10,026 bases of DNA from Coemansia sp. RSA 922 (lineage: Eukaryota; Kickxellomycota; Kickxellomycetes; Kickxellales; Kickxellaceae), in NCBI GenBank assembly GCA_027577415.1, contig JANBQS010000958.1:1-10026 (forward strand). The letters are read 5' to 3'. A program made the position numbers and the translations under genes. Position 1 is the first letter of the stretch. Each line of letters begins with the position of its first letter. This document shows positions 1 through 7,554 of the stretch, one piece after another. The notes below the pieces were generated by a model that did no database searches, was not told the origin of the DNA, and worked only from the letters and a program-made list of their open reading frames with translations.

Positions 1-726
1 TAGAAGTGGAGTTAGTGGAAGTTGAGACAGTAGGAGAGGGCAATTGAGGGGCAAATGTTGGCATGATGTCCATACCTGGGTTTGCACAAGTTATGTTAAT
101 ACTCTGATATGGTTTGGCCAACCAGCAATAGCTAATCATTAGGTGGTAGTGCAGATTAGCCTCCTTCAAGCCCTCTTGCTCATGAATATCGGCTCTGCTC
201 ACCCGTGTTTTGTGTCTTGCCAACTTACTTGTTTCCTCGCACCTACTTTCCTATAAATAGTAATCACGTATTCAATATTATTTTTTATTAAAATACTGAA
301 CACATTGGACAATACCCTTGTGTCACAACTTGTAGTTGATGCGTAGCTACAGCTAAATGATACTGGAACCAAAGTATATGCTAGTCTCACAGAATGCTAG
401 CATGTGGTGTCTTGACAGTTCAGGGAAGAGCTTAATTAATAGATGATGATGCTAATACTGATATATTCCCTAGTGGTGCAGTTAAATATATGGACAATAC
501 TAACATTAAAAGTTAGTTCAAGCGACAGGGCGTGAAGTTCAACACCCAGTGCCCATAGCCATATGAAAGTAATTGTTGGCAGAAGGGCTAGAAATGTAAT
601 AGATAATATATTAGTCCGTAAATAAGATGAAGAGAAGATAGAAACTAAAATCCAGTCTGGTCAAATGTTGTGTTCCTCAGAGCTCGGCCAAGAGCTCCTG
701 TAAGCGTTGGTTGGTTCTTCTGCTAG
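1..726. other. AT-rich gene-free stretch
   Basis: I see no supportable gene here. The sequence is visibly AT-rich, and the one ORF over 60 codons (199-390, minus strand) has no recognisable domain. It lies downstream of the truncated acyltransferase copy, where the missing two thirds of that gene would be expected, yet no further similarity to the intact gene is convincing beyond roughly position 665. Small structures present are a 10-bp palindrome ATGCTAGCAT (394-403), with ATGCTAG also at 378-384, and an 8-bp palindrome TTGGCCAA near 113-120. The 12-mer ATATGGACAATA (488-499) recurs at 2191-2202. None of these has an assigned function. Confidence 0.6.
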
Positions 727-1263
727 CTAGCGCAGTAGAAGATGTTGGCATCTGTTCAGCAGTAGCGGCCAACAGTGGCAGTATCCAATACCATCTAATA
801 TAGCATCCGTAGTATTGGTAAACAAGACCAGGCCACTGTTGTCTTGCAATCTGACTACGTGTATGTTGGCAAGTTTAATTGTGCCGTCTGCACCTGCCCT
901 AGTAACGGAGCCAGTTGTGGCAACCCCGCGAGGCAAGGCATCCCAGCTAAAGTTGGAAGCCTGGAGATCTTGGAAATGTATATCGCTTTGGGACTCAAGG
1001 TATTCGGGGAGATTTATGTTGTCTCTATCCACGACAATCCTGGCATGACCACTGCCATCCACCTCCAGATGCCCAACCAAAATAGGAAAGTCCAGTAGAT
1101 TTATGATAAACGAGTCACGCAGCAGCTGTGAGGGCATGAAATTGGAGCCGTCAGTATCATTTCTGTAATAAAAGAGAAAGGGTATATTAGAAAACGACAA
1201 CAGCATGTCCAGGACACACAATTCGATAGTCTGTGACTGAATGTCACGTAATAGCCTGTCCAT
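727..1263 (-). pseudogene. truncated BAHD-type acyltransferase paralogue
   Basis: The minus-strand ORF starting at the ATG at 1261-1263 encodes 178 residues and is a close relative of the start of the intact acyltransferase at 2715-4187. By eye the first 148 residues align without gaps with about 101 identities, including the N-terminal MD(K/R)LLRDIQSQTI and later FPILVGHLE and HVVRLQDNSG. The decay is at the catalytic site. The HxxxD His is replaced by Asp (TDAILDG against AHYIADG), a 2-nt deletion follows after the GY, and about 20 nt later a 2-nt insertion restores the frame. A TAG (727-729) then ends the ORF a few codons on, at about one third of the usual ~450-500 residue length. An upstream TTG codon would extend the ORF by eight residues, but the similarity begins exactly at the ATG. 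It should have no acyltransferase activity. It is probably a dead copy left by an inverted duplication, although the clean first 148 codons mean recent inactivation, or retention of a short product, cannot be ruled out. Confidence 0.8.
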
Positions 1264-2152
1264 GGTCAGATTGCCAGCACCATGCAAGCAGGAGTTGTAT
1301 TAATGTTGATGTGCAAGCCTAGAACAAAGAAAATGTTGCCAAATGAGTGTGGAAGGAGTTGTAGAGTTCTGGCTGGCTCCACGCAATATGCCTTTTTGTG
1401 ATATTAACTAGTGCTCTGATATGTCAATATCTGATGTGTCAAGTATAGTGTTGCCTAGTATATTCAGTGCGAAGAATGATCCTACGGACACAGATACGCC
1501 AAGCTTATATATTTTCGAGTGAGTGAGCAGATCTCGAGGTGCCCAGCTAGCAGTACTGCCAAAGAAGTTGACTATACTTGCCAGACAGTAGACAATAGAT
1601 ATTGCATCGACATCACGCCATTCCAGAACGCTAGGCTATACCGACCTTGATAAGGTGAAAACACAGGAGCCTCAACGACACAATGCTGAAATGGTCTATG
1701 TATTGAATCCAGCGCTTGTCTTTGCGATTGGGCCACTTTAACAAGGTTTGGAATCTGGGTACTGCTACATGTGGAGTAGAATAACAGTGAGTTAAGTCTA
1801 CTGATGCTGTTGGCCGTGATTCCAAAGAGTTCTAGCCCCCTCTACCACACGCCAACCAGGGGAGGATCGGCAATAGGCAATTGCAGAATCTCTGAGTTAA
1901 AAAACGGACCTTGTCGACTAAAGGAATCAAGAGAGGAGAGAAAGCTGAGTTTAAATAGAAAGGGATTAGCCAGAGAAATTGGACAGAATGGAGTCCTTTA
2001 GAATCAGAGAGGAGCGATCAATAGAGGTCTGTCAGAATGGAAAGATAGGGCAAATGAGTACAATTCCAACACAAACACCAGCGCAGGAGCAGCATAGCAC
2101 ACAGCGGGCCAAAATTTGCAGTAAGGATTTTTTGTTTATATCTGATAGAGCA

Positions 2153-2169
2153 GACTCAATAATTGAGTC
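2153..2169. promoter_or_regulatory. 17-bp perfect palindrome with AP-1/Gcn4-type site
   Basis: The arms GACTCAAT (2153-2160) and ATTGAGTC (2162-2169) are exact reverse complements around one central A. The right arm with the next base forms TGAGTCA (2164-2170), the consensus for Gcn4/AP-1 class bZIP factors. The left arm reads AGACTCA, one base off the same site. It lies about 545 bp upstream of the acyltransferase start. Binding is inference only; a chance palindrome is possible in AT-rich DNA. Confidence 0.3.
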
Positions 2170-2507
2170 AGTCAGCCTCAGGTAAACAGCATATGGACAA
2201 TATTTTATAGGGCCACGGGTACTAAGTGCTGATTATTTTAACAGAGTAGCTTGAACAAATGTTTAATGTCAGAGTTGCTCATATATTTAACTGCCCCACT
2301 CCGGAGTACATCAGTATTATTATCTCTCACTATTCCCCACTTCGCCGCACTTATTCACTATCCAACCTCAAATGCTATAGGCCATTACAGGCATTGGGCA
2401 GGGAAATTACGAGAATGCCAAGCCCCGATACATTGATTTTACTCGTGTGAATGAGGCTTACACAACCTTGGCCTACATTCTTGTCTAATTAAAGCAGCGG
2501 ATGAACA

Positions 2508-2705
2508 ATGACTTCAACCCTTGAAGGAATAGTGTCTAATTCTCACGGGTTGTCTAGCTTGGCAGCTTCACTATACTTGGTTGATTACTCAGCAACAAGT
2601 CAAAACTCCGCAAATTGCTTTGTCAAGAGTATTAAAGTAGTTGTGCCCGTACTGCACTTTTGCTTTACCGGAATCGTCACCTCGCTAGATTATCTCTATA
2701 CGTAA
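2508..2705 (+). other. upstream ORF in frame with the acyltransferase gene
   Basis: A 65-codon ORF starts at ATG 2508 and ends with TAA at 2703-2705, nine bases before the acyltransferase ATG and in the same reading frame. Its product has no recognisable domain. A second tiny ORF (2501-2524, seven codons) overlaps its start. If transcription starts upstream of 2500, these would act as upstream ORFs that reduce initiation at 2715; otherwise they are untranslated promoter DNA. An N-terminal extension of the enzyme is unlikely, because the stop separates the two frames and the paralogue's similarity begins at the downstream ATG. Confidence 0.25.
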
Positions 2706-2714
2706 TTTAAACCT

Positions 2715-4187
2715 ATGGACAAACTATTGCGAGACATACAGTCACAGACCATCGACTTGTGCACCTTTGATTTGATACCATCATATGTGAACATCCCGTT
2801 TTACTTCTACTATGGCAACGATACAAACGATTTTGACTTTATGCCCGCCAAGCAGTTGCGCAAGTCGTTCTATACAGCTCTGATGGATTTTCCTATTCTT
2901 GTCGGCCACCTAGAGGCTGATGGCAGTGGGCACGCCAAGGTTGTAGTAGACAAGGACAACCTCAACATTCCCGAGTTTCTCGAGTCGCAAAGCAGCGTGC
3001 ACTTTCGCGACCTCCAAGCAGCCCAGTTTAGTTGGGACGCCCTGCCTAGTGGAGTTAATACAGTCGGAGCAGTTACCACCGCCGATTCGAGCGGAATCAT
3101 TAAAGCAGCAAACGTACACGTCGTAAGGCTCCAAGACAACAGTGGCATTGTTTTGTTTATCAGCATGGCGCATTACATAGCCGATGGAGTTGGGTACAGC
3201 ACATTTGTCAACCGCTGGGCCGAGCTTTGCCAGTGGATACGCAGCGCCAGTGCCACTACTGAGAAACCTGCGTGCCATTGCAGCTTCGAGCGCAGTTCGC
3301 TATTTGACAAATTGCCAGAAGACCGCAAGGCGCTTGATGACCCAACCTTAGAGCTGATAACCTCGTCAGGGCCACTTGTTAGATGGCTGGCGTGGATTTC
3401 GCCTAAGAGTCGCGCTACGCTGCTCAGTAAACATTTCTCCTTCATGTCTTTGGTGGGCCATGTCTTCCATATTCCCGCCAGCAGACTCGCTTCGCTGCGT
3501 GCGTCGGTTCAGGGATATTTATCCAGCGACATGCGCGTTTCTGACAACGATATTCTTACAGCGCTTCTCGCCATGGCAATTGCCCAAAGCGAGGCAGAGT
3601 GTAAGCAGGATTCTGCTTCCGCCAGCTATATCTCGTCGCTGGCTTCGTATTTGTTTCCCTCCATGTACACGCCGGCAAGCAACTTTGTTACCCAGGTTGT
3701 CATAGATATGCGACCACGGCTGAAAGGTCTGAGCGCTGCTAAGTACACAGGAAACTCGGTTATCACTCGTTGTCTTGCCAATTCGATGGAGAGCCTGACT
3801 AGTGGTATCAATGAACAGTCGCTGGCTCCAATTGCCAAGAGCGTGCGGCAGCTAGTGAACGGCGTCGATCCACAGTATATTGGGCAGTTTGTTGATACAC
3901 TCCACAAAGACCCACTGTGCTTCATGTACCCAGCTGCATACGGCCCTTCAAAGGCGACTATGATGTTATCCAACCAGTCTCGTTTTCCGTTGTACAGCGC
4001 AGACTTTGGCAATGGTATTCCGACATGGGTATCCCCTATTCAGACGTTATTTCCCAAATTTTCGTCGATTATACCTGCCCATCCTTTAACTGGTGGCCAT
4101 GTCGTGTATATCTGCATGACTGAACAGGTTATGACGAAGTTGCTGCAGAACAAATTCTGGATGAGCACCAGCGACATGTTGTACTAA
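2715..4187 (+). CDS. BAHD-type acyltransferase
   Basis: This intronless gene encodes a 490-residue enzyme of the BAHD/trichothecene O-acetyltransferase-like transferase family. These enzymes move an acyl group from acyl-CoA to a hydroxyl or amine of a small molecule, usually in the cytosol. The HxxxD catalytic motif is intact as HYIADG (His153, Asp157), and the structural DFGWG-type motif is present as DFGNG (430-434). The spacing and total length fit the two-domain fold. The N-terminus resembles family members (LCTFDL then FYFYYGND, residues ~15-36). There is no signal peptide or membrane segment. The ATG at 2715 is supported because similarity to the broken paralogue at 727-1263 begins at exactly this Met. 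The substrate cannot be told from sequence. No biosynthetic core enzyme (PKS, NRPS, terpene synthase, P450) lies in the window, so a cluster role is unsupported. No AATAAA was seen shortly after the stop. Confidence 0.85.
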   Translation: MDKLLRDIQSQTIDLCTFDLIPSYVNIPFYFYYGNDTNDFDFMPAKQLRKSFYTALMDFPILVGHLEADGSGHAKVVVDKDNLNIPEFLESQSSVHFRDLQAAQFSWDALPSGVNTVGAVTTADSSGIIKAANVHVVRLQDNSGIVLFISMAHYIADGVGYSTFVNRWAELCQWIRSASATTEKPACHCSFERSSLFDKLPEDRKALDDPTLELITSSGPLVRWLAWISPKSRATLLSKHFSFMSLVGHVFHIPASRLASLRASVQGYLSSDMRVSDNDILTALLAMAIAQSEAECKQDSASASYISSLASYLFPSMYTPASNFVTQVVIDMRPRLKGLSAAKYTGNSVITRCLANSMESLTSGINEQSLAPIAKSVRQLVNGVDPQYIGQFVDTLHKDPLCFMYPAAYGPSKATMMLSNQSRFPLYSADFGNGIPTWVSPIQTLFPKFSSIIPAHPLTGGHVVYICMTEQVMTKLLQNKFWMSTSDMLY

Positions 4188-4429
4188 CAGTGCCGACGTT
4201 TAACTTTTATTATCCCAGCGTTGCTATCATATTATTAGACAATATTACAGACGAGTCTCTTCTGGAATCCCTTGCTCGCTCACATATACATTCTCTGTTG
4301 CCCTCTCCCATCGTGTTTCTAAAGTAAAACTACCACTTCAATTATAGCAAGAATCTTATTGTGGACAGCAACATTGGTACATTGTTTTTGTATTTTCGCC
4401 TCTTAATCAAATATCACGTATGGATGGCA

Positions 4430-4437
4430 TATAAAAG
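4430..4437 (+). promoter_or_regulatory. TATA-like box TATAAAAG
   Basis: This is a perfect TATAAAAG on the plus strand. It lies 377 bp before the Atg38-like ATG at 4814, so if used for that gene it would give a long leader containing several upstream ATGs. It might instead drive a non-coding transcript, or be a chance match. Confidence 0.3.
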
Positions 4438-4530
4438 GATACTCTTGTACATGCTGTGTTGCTTTGCGCTTTGCTCATAGCTCCATCCTGGGCTTGACCA
4501 TGCGAATATTAAAAATACTCCTTGTTGGGT

Positions 4531-4542
4531 AAAAAAAAAAAA
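4531..4542 (+). repeat. A12 homopolymer tract
   Basis: Twelve consecutive A bases, the longest homopolymer I noticed in the window. Poly(dA:dT) tracts of this size disfavour nucleosomes and are common in fungal promoters, which fits a position about 270 bp upstream of the next start codon. A retrocopy tail was considered, but no processed gene copy lies 5' of it. Confidence 0.5.
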
Positions 4543-4757
4543 GATGAAGCTGGTACGTTATCGGGAATATCCGCCAACGTCCCTTCTCTTTTTTCTCAAG
4601 CTGCTTGTCAGCCAATTTACCATATCTCGCTGTTTAACTGAACCATGACACGTCATACTTGTTCTAACCATAAGTGCTCATTATCGCTATCAACTGATGT
4701 AACATGTGCCATTTCTGTAGATTTTTATGACATTTAATTGATTTATTTGTCAAATTT

Positions 4758-4778
4758 ATGACTTGTTCGACGACCTGA
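4758..4778 (+). other. six-codon upstream ORF
   Basis: ATG at 4758 reads MTCSTT and stops with TGA at 4776-4778, 35 bases before the ATG of the Atg38-like gene. If it lies in the leader it could lower initiation at 4814. Translation is not shown by sequence. Confidence 0.25.
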
Positions 4779-4813
4779 GGCTCGCTATATTGTTTTTAAA
4801 AAAATCACTATCC

Positions 4814-5960
4814 ATGGAAAACGCCAACCGACTATCTCGAAAAGCGACAGAGCTTGAGCAGGAACTAAAGTGGACCGAGGCGGCAGCTATGCATCAGCGT
4901 GCGGCCAGTGCTTACAACAATATCAAGTCGTTTGACTATGACCCTGTAGCCACACTAACACTTTCTTCGCTAGTCAACAAGCATAGGCGCTGGGCCGAGT
5001 ATTGCGAGCAGAAGAGCGAAGCACTTGGCAGTGGGGCGCAGGATCAGTCACATGCGGCCAGCGATCTTGACAGTGACGCTAGGCCAGCAGGAGCAGATCT
5101 GCTCAAACGCGACCAGAGCAACGACGACGAGCATGGATTTGAAGATTTCTGGCACTACATGCAGTGCTGGTTGGCGAATCCAGCAGCGTTTACGCGACCT
5201 ACGCTTCCATCAAGCAATCGCGATGCAGGAGTTGGCTCAAAGTTGGGCGGCCAAGTGGCTGGTCCGAGCATAATGGAGTCGTTCTACCTTGTTGGGCCAA
5301 ACCCTGAACAAAGTGCTAGCATCTATGGATCGGCCACCCCCAAGACTGTGGCAGCTCCACTTCAAGTGCTCGACGAAGTCGATGAGGCAGACGAGGAGGG
5401 CACTGGCAACACGCTCTCTGTTTTGGCCGCTCCTTCTCCTGGAGGCGCAACCCGTAGTGACGCTGATAAAAGTACCCATCTGGATCGTCTCGAGGCTGAA
5501 AACAAAGAGCTACGTAAGCAACTGAGACTACAGAGCGAGAGAATCCGCATACTAGAGTCGGCGGCGCAGGAGAACAACATGCTAAAGAGTAGCATCTTGA
5601 GCTTTCGGGAGGAATTCCACCGTCATGCAAACGTAACTACGCTGCCACGTATCATGGAGCAAAGTTCAAGCCCTCGCCGAGTACAGACACCACCCACTGA
5701 CGTTGCTGCCAATAGCCAAGTTCGACAACTAGAGTCGCAGCTGGAATTGTTGCAAGTAGAAAACTCTAAACAGGTAAGTTTACTTGCTAAAATGTGCCAT
5801 CATGGTTGTGTATCGTTCAATTATCTGATTCAATCCAGGTATCTACCAAAACATTATCCAATTTTAGAAGGTCCAAGTTGCCAAGTACCGCGACCGCTGG
5901 GAGAGGTTGAAGGAGTCGGCCAAGCGAAAGCGCCAGCAACTCGAGAACCAGACGCAATAG
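4814..5960 (+). CDS. Atg38/NRBF2-like MIT and coiled-coil autophagy protein
   Basis: Two exons (4814-5773 and 5868-5960) encode 350 residues. Residues ~1-67 form a helical MIT-type domain (AxxxHQRAASAY, then HRRWAEYCEQK) like that of Atg38/NRBF2. A linker follows with a conserved-looking EDFWHYMQCWL (110-120), a SFYLV motif (156-160) and an acidic patch (186-195). Coiled coils cover ~222-262 and ~302-345. Exon 2 supplies VAKYRDRWERLKESAKRKR, a basic helix that continues the second coiled coil. Atg38/NRBF2 is a subunit of the autophagy-specific Vps34 PI3-kinase complex I, bridging Atg14 and Vps15/Vps34. I chose the ATG at 4814 because the ORF upstream opens only with a TTG and the MIT helix begins here. 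Reading through the intron would replace the conserved C-terminus with an unrelated tail ending at 6007. Family assignment rests on domain order; another MIT plus coiled-coil protein is possible. Confidence 0.75.
5774..5867 (+). other. 94-bp intron in the Atg38-like gene
   Basis: The donor GTAAGT follows the Gln320 codon in phase 0. The acceptor is TTTTAG at 5862-5867, with a possible branch site CTGAT at 5825-5829. Removing it joins the coiled coil to a basic helix that ends at TAG 5958-5960. The bases after the acceptor are AAG, making a tandem TAGAAG (NAGNAG) acceptor; use of the second AG (5870) would drop one Lys without changing frame. A CAG at 5836-5838 was also tested as acceptor but gives an unrelated tail. 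Confidence 0.85.
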
Positions 5961-6008
5961 TAACTGTGGTTTTCTTTTTTAAATGTATTTGGCAGTTTTA
6001 CGCATAAT

Positions 6009-7430
6009 CTAAGCAATCCACTTCATGACCTGGCGATCTCCTACTATCCGAGATGTTGTAAGGCTGGGCAAGTCGCGCGAGTTCCCTCTGGATAGATCCT
6101 GCGTGTGCGACCCGCCTTCAATCAAGAATATAGGCGATGCGGTCGTGTTGGGAAGTGCAAGCCCTTCCCAAGTAAGCACGCTTGATCCACGCCAGAGATC
6201 CAACGAGCCAACAGTATAGTAGATGTTGGAGACGCCGCACAGTCTACCCATCCATTTTCTGTTGAAGCCGGCCGAGTTTACAGGAGTGACCATGTTGCTG
6301 CCAAACTTGCGCTTGCAGTTGGGTTGGAAGTAGGTCAAGTCGACAAGCTGCGAGCGATAAGGAGTAAGTCCGCAGCTGGTAGGCGGAGCGACTTGCCAGT
6401 TTCCGTACCACGCGCAGCCTTGATAGTACCAAACACGGCCGACTTGGCTCAATGCGTAGTTGTCGAGGTTGAGGTTGGTGTCGGCGATCTGGGTCAAGTC
6501 GTTTTGCGAATATCCCTGGCTCTGGATCATGCTAGCGACGGCTGTAGCATAGGAACCGAGGCTGGATTGGGTACTGTTAAAGAAGGAGCATACGGTGGTG
6601 CGTGTGTAGTCCTGGTCGACGTAGTTTGGGGCCATTGCCGCGGCACTGATCAGCGATGTAACTAGACCGGCAAAGTCACGAGGAGTCAGTGCAGGGATGC
6701 CAAACTCGGCCTGGATGTTGCGGATGGCGGTGGCATTTCCTGACAGCAAGATGGCGTCAAGATCCTTCACAGCCTTTGCTACTTCTTTTGCGCAGCCAAG
6801 AGCCTGGAGGTGCTTGCCCCAGCTTTGGTCGAGCTGGTAGTTCTGAAGGCGGTACTGCAGGACAGCCGAAGAGGACCAAGCGCCAGCGACGAGATTGGGA
6901 TACATGGCGTGCATCCAAGCAGCCAGAGCTCCGCCATAGGATCCGCCGGCAAAGACGACCTTGGAGTTGGCGCTGACTGGAACGGGGAAAACGCTGCTTG
7001 GGTTTCGCTTAGCAGCGCGGATTATCGCAGCAAAGTCCTCCAGCACGTTTTCGACAGTGTGGTACTTGAGGCTGGGTCCAGAGAGATCGGGCATTGGATT
7101 CGACTTGCCATAGAAGCGGTGCTCGACGGCAACAAGCAGGCCGTTAGTCTTTTGAGCCAGCTCGGTGAAGTGCGTCCTGTCCGTGTAATAAGTGCTCAGA
7201 GGAGTCTCACCGGGCGTGACCATGTAAATCGGCCCTCCTTGCTTGTAGAACGTCGCGTTGACGACGTACTGCTGGTTCCAGGTGTTGCGGTTAAGGCCAA
7301 AGTGGTCGATTGGCTGTGAAAACCAGTAACTAGTCGATGAAGGTGGAATGGCCGTCGTGCTGTTGTTGCTAGGCAGGCATGACGCGAGCGTGGCAAACGC
7401 CACGAGCGAGAGAGAAATAACCGTGCGCAT
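6009..7430 (-). CDS. secreted S28 family serine peptidase
   Basis: This intronless gene encodes a 473-residue member of peptidase family S28 (lysosomal Pro-X carboxypeptidase / DPP II type), which cleaves next to proline. Residues 1-~19 are a clear signal peptide (short basic N-terminus, hydrophobic core, LASCLP cleavage area), so the enzyme is secreted or vacuolar. The catalytic Ser164 is in GGSYGG (162-167), after the family hallmark EHRFYGKS (103-110). Asp411 (GSLDLW) and His442 (GGSHTQDL) complete the triad; the Asp motif has Leu where Pro is common. Several NxS/T sites (Asn23, 58, 232, 285, 428) and multiple Cys fit an extracellular glycoprotein. I chose the ATG at 7428-7430 because it begins the signal peptide; the frame is open upstream only to a TTG. 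A minus-strand TATA-like box lies 117 bp upstream. The stop is 48 bp from that of the convergent Atg38-like gene. Substrate, and exo- versus endo-action, cannot be told. A likely job is digestion of external protein. Confidence 0.93.
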   Translation of the reverse strand: MRTVISLSLVAFATLASCLPSNNSTTAIPPSSTSYWFSQPIDHFGLNRNTWNQQYVVNATFYKQGGPIYMVTPGETPLSTYYTDRTHFTELAQKTNGLLVAVEHRFYGKSNPMPDLSGPSLKYHTVENVLEDFAAIIRAAKRNPSSVFPVPVSANSKVVFAGGSYGGALAAWMHAMYPNLVAGAWSSSAVLQYRLQNYQLDQSWGKHLQALGCAKEVAKAVKDLDAILLSGNATAIRNIQAEFGIPALTPRDFAGLVTSLISAAAMAPNYVDQDYTRTTVCSFFNSTQSSLGSYATAVASMIQSQGYSQNDLTQIADTNLNLDNYALSQVGRVWYYQGCAWYGNWQVAPPTSCGLTPYRSQLVDLTYFQPNCKRKFGSNMVTPVNSAGFNRKWMGRLCGVSNIYYTVGSLDLWRGSSVLTWEGLALPNTTASPIFLIEGGSHTQDLSRGNSRDLPSLTTSRIVGDRQVMKWIA

Positions 7431-7546
7431 GGTTGGATGCAGGGGTGACAAATTACTCTAGCAAAAAGGGGAATATGTAATCTAGTGTTGTAGCAAGCGA
7501 CGGACTGTAGTATTTGGAAGTGTTCAGAGGAGGGCACAGAGGGCAC

Positions 7547-7554
7547 ATTTTATA
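7547..7554 (-). promoter_or_regulatory. TATA-like box TATAAAAT of the peptidase gene
   Basis: The minus strand reads TATAAAAT, 117 bp upstream of the peptidase ATG, a plausible distance for a core promoter with a leader of some 50-90 bases. Immediately 3' on the minus strand is a short direct repeat: AGGGCACA on the plus strand occurs at 7531-7538 and 7540-7547, overlapping the box. Confidence 0.45.

Larger units (their letters stand above)
1264..2714. other. spacer between head-to-head acyltransferase copies
   Basis: This 1.45-kb AT-rich stretch lies between the two divergent acyltransferase starts and must hold the promoter of the intact gene. No ORF in it exceeds 68 codons and none shows a domain. 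The part around 1921-2050 is purine-rich on the plus strand and weakly repetitive: GAATCA(A)GAGAGGAG occurs near 1924 and again near 2001, and CAGAATGGA near 1984 and 2034. A 17-bp palindrome lies at 2153-2169 and an upstream ORF at 2508-2705, both listed separately. I saw no clear TATA box close to the start codon. No similarity between the upstream flanks of the two copies is obvious, so the duplicated unit seems to begin at or near the start codons. Confidence 0.5.
4188..4813. other. intergenic region before the Atg38-like gene
   Basis: It holds the 3' end of the acyltransferase transcript and the promoter of the next gene, both on the plus strand. Visible elements are a TATA-like box (4430-4437), an A12 tract (4531-4542), a near-palindrome ATGACACGTCAT (4645-4656) with TGAC and GTCA half sites two bases apart like a spaced CRE, and a six-codon upstream ORF (4758-4778). 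A 34-codon ORF at 4544-4648 has no recognisable homology. Nothing here supports a further gene. Confidence 0.5.

Noticed and set aside
537..545. GTTCAACAC, resembling a tRNA B box
   Set aside because: No A box at proper distance and no cloverleaf could be formed around it.
1264..1287. Eight-residue upstream extension of the broken acyltransferase copy
   Set aside because: It would need a TTG start, and the similarity to the intact enzyme begins at the ATG at 1263.
1804..2185. Plus-strand ORFs of 65-68 codons in the spacer
   Set aside because: Low-complexity purine-rich sequence with weak internal repeats; no domain or paralogue.
2870..4012. Minus-strand ORFs of 90-128 codons within the acyltransferase gene
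   Set aside because: They are shadows of the 490-residue enzyme, which has both family motifs.
4531..4542. A12 tract as the tail of a retroposed copy
   Set aside because: No processed gene similarity lies on its 5' side and no flanking target-site duplication was seen.
4544..4648. 34-codon ORF after the A12 tract, downstream of a TATA-like box
   Set aside because: It is too short and lacks any recognisable motif; there is not enough to call a gene, though it could act as an upstream ORF.
5774..5838. Alternative shorter intron ending at CAG 5838
   Set aside because: The downstream frame gives an unrelated 24-residue tail, whereas the acceptor at 5867 restores a conserved-looking basic helix.
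6810..7319. 169-codon plus-strand ORF opposite the peptidase gene
   Set aside because: It is the antisense shadow of the well-supported S28 coding region and has no domain of its own.
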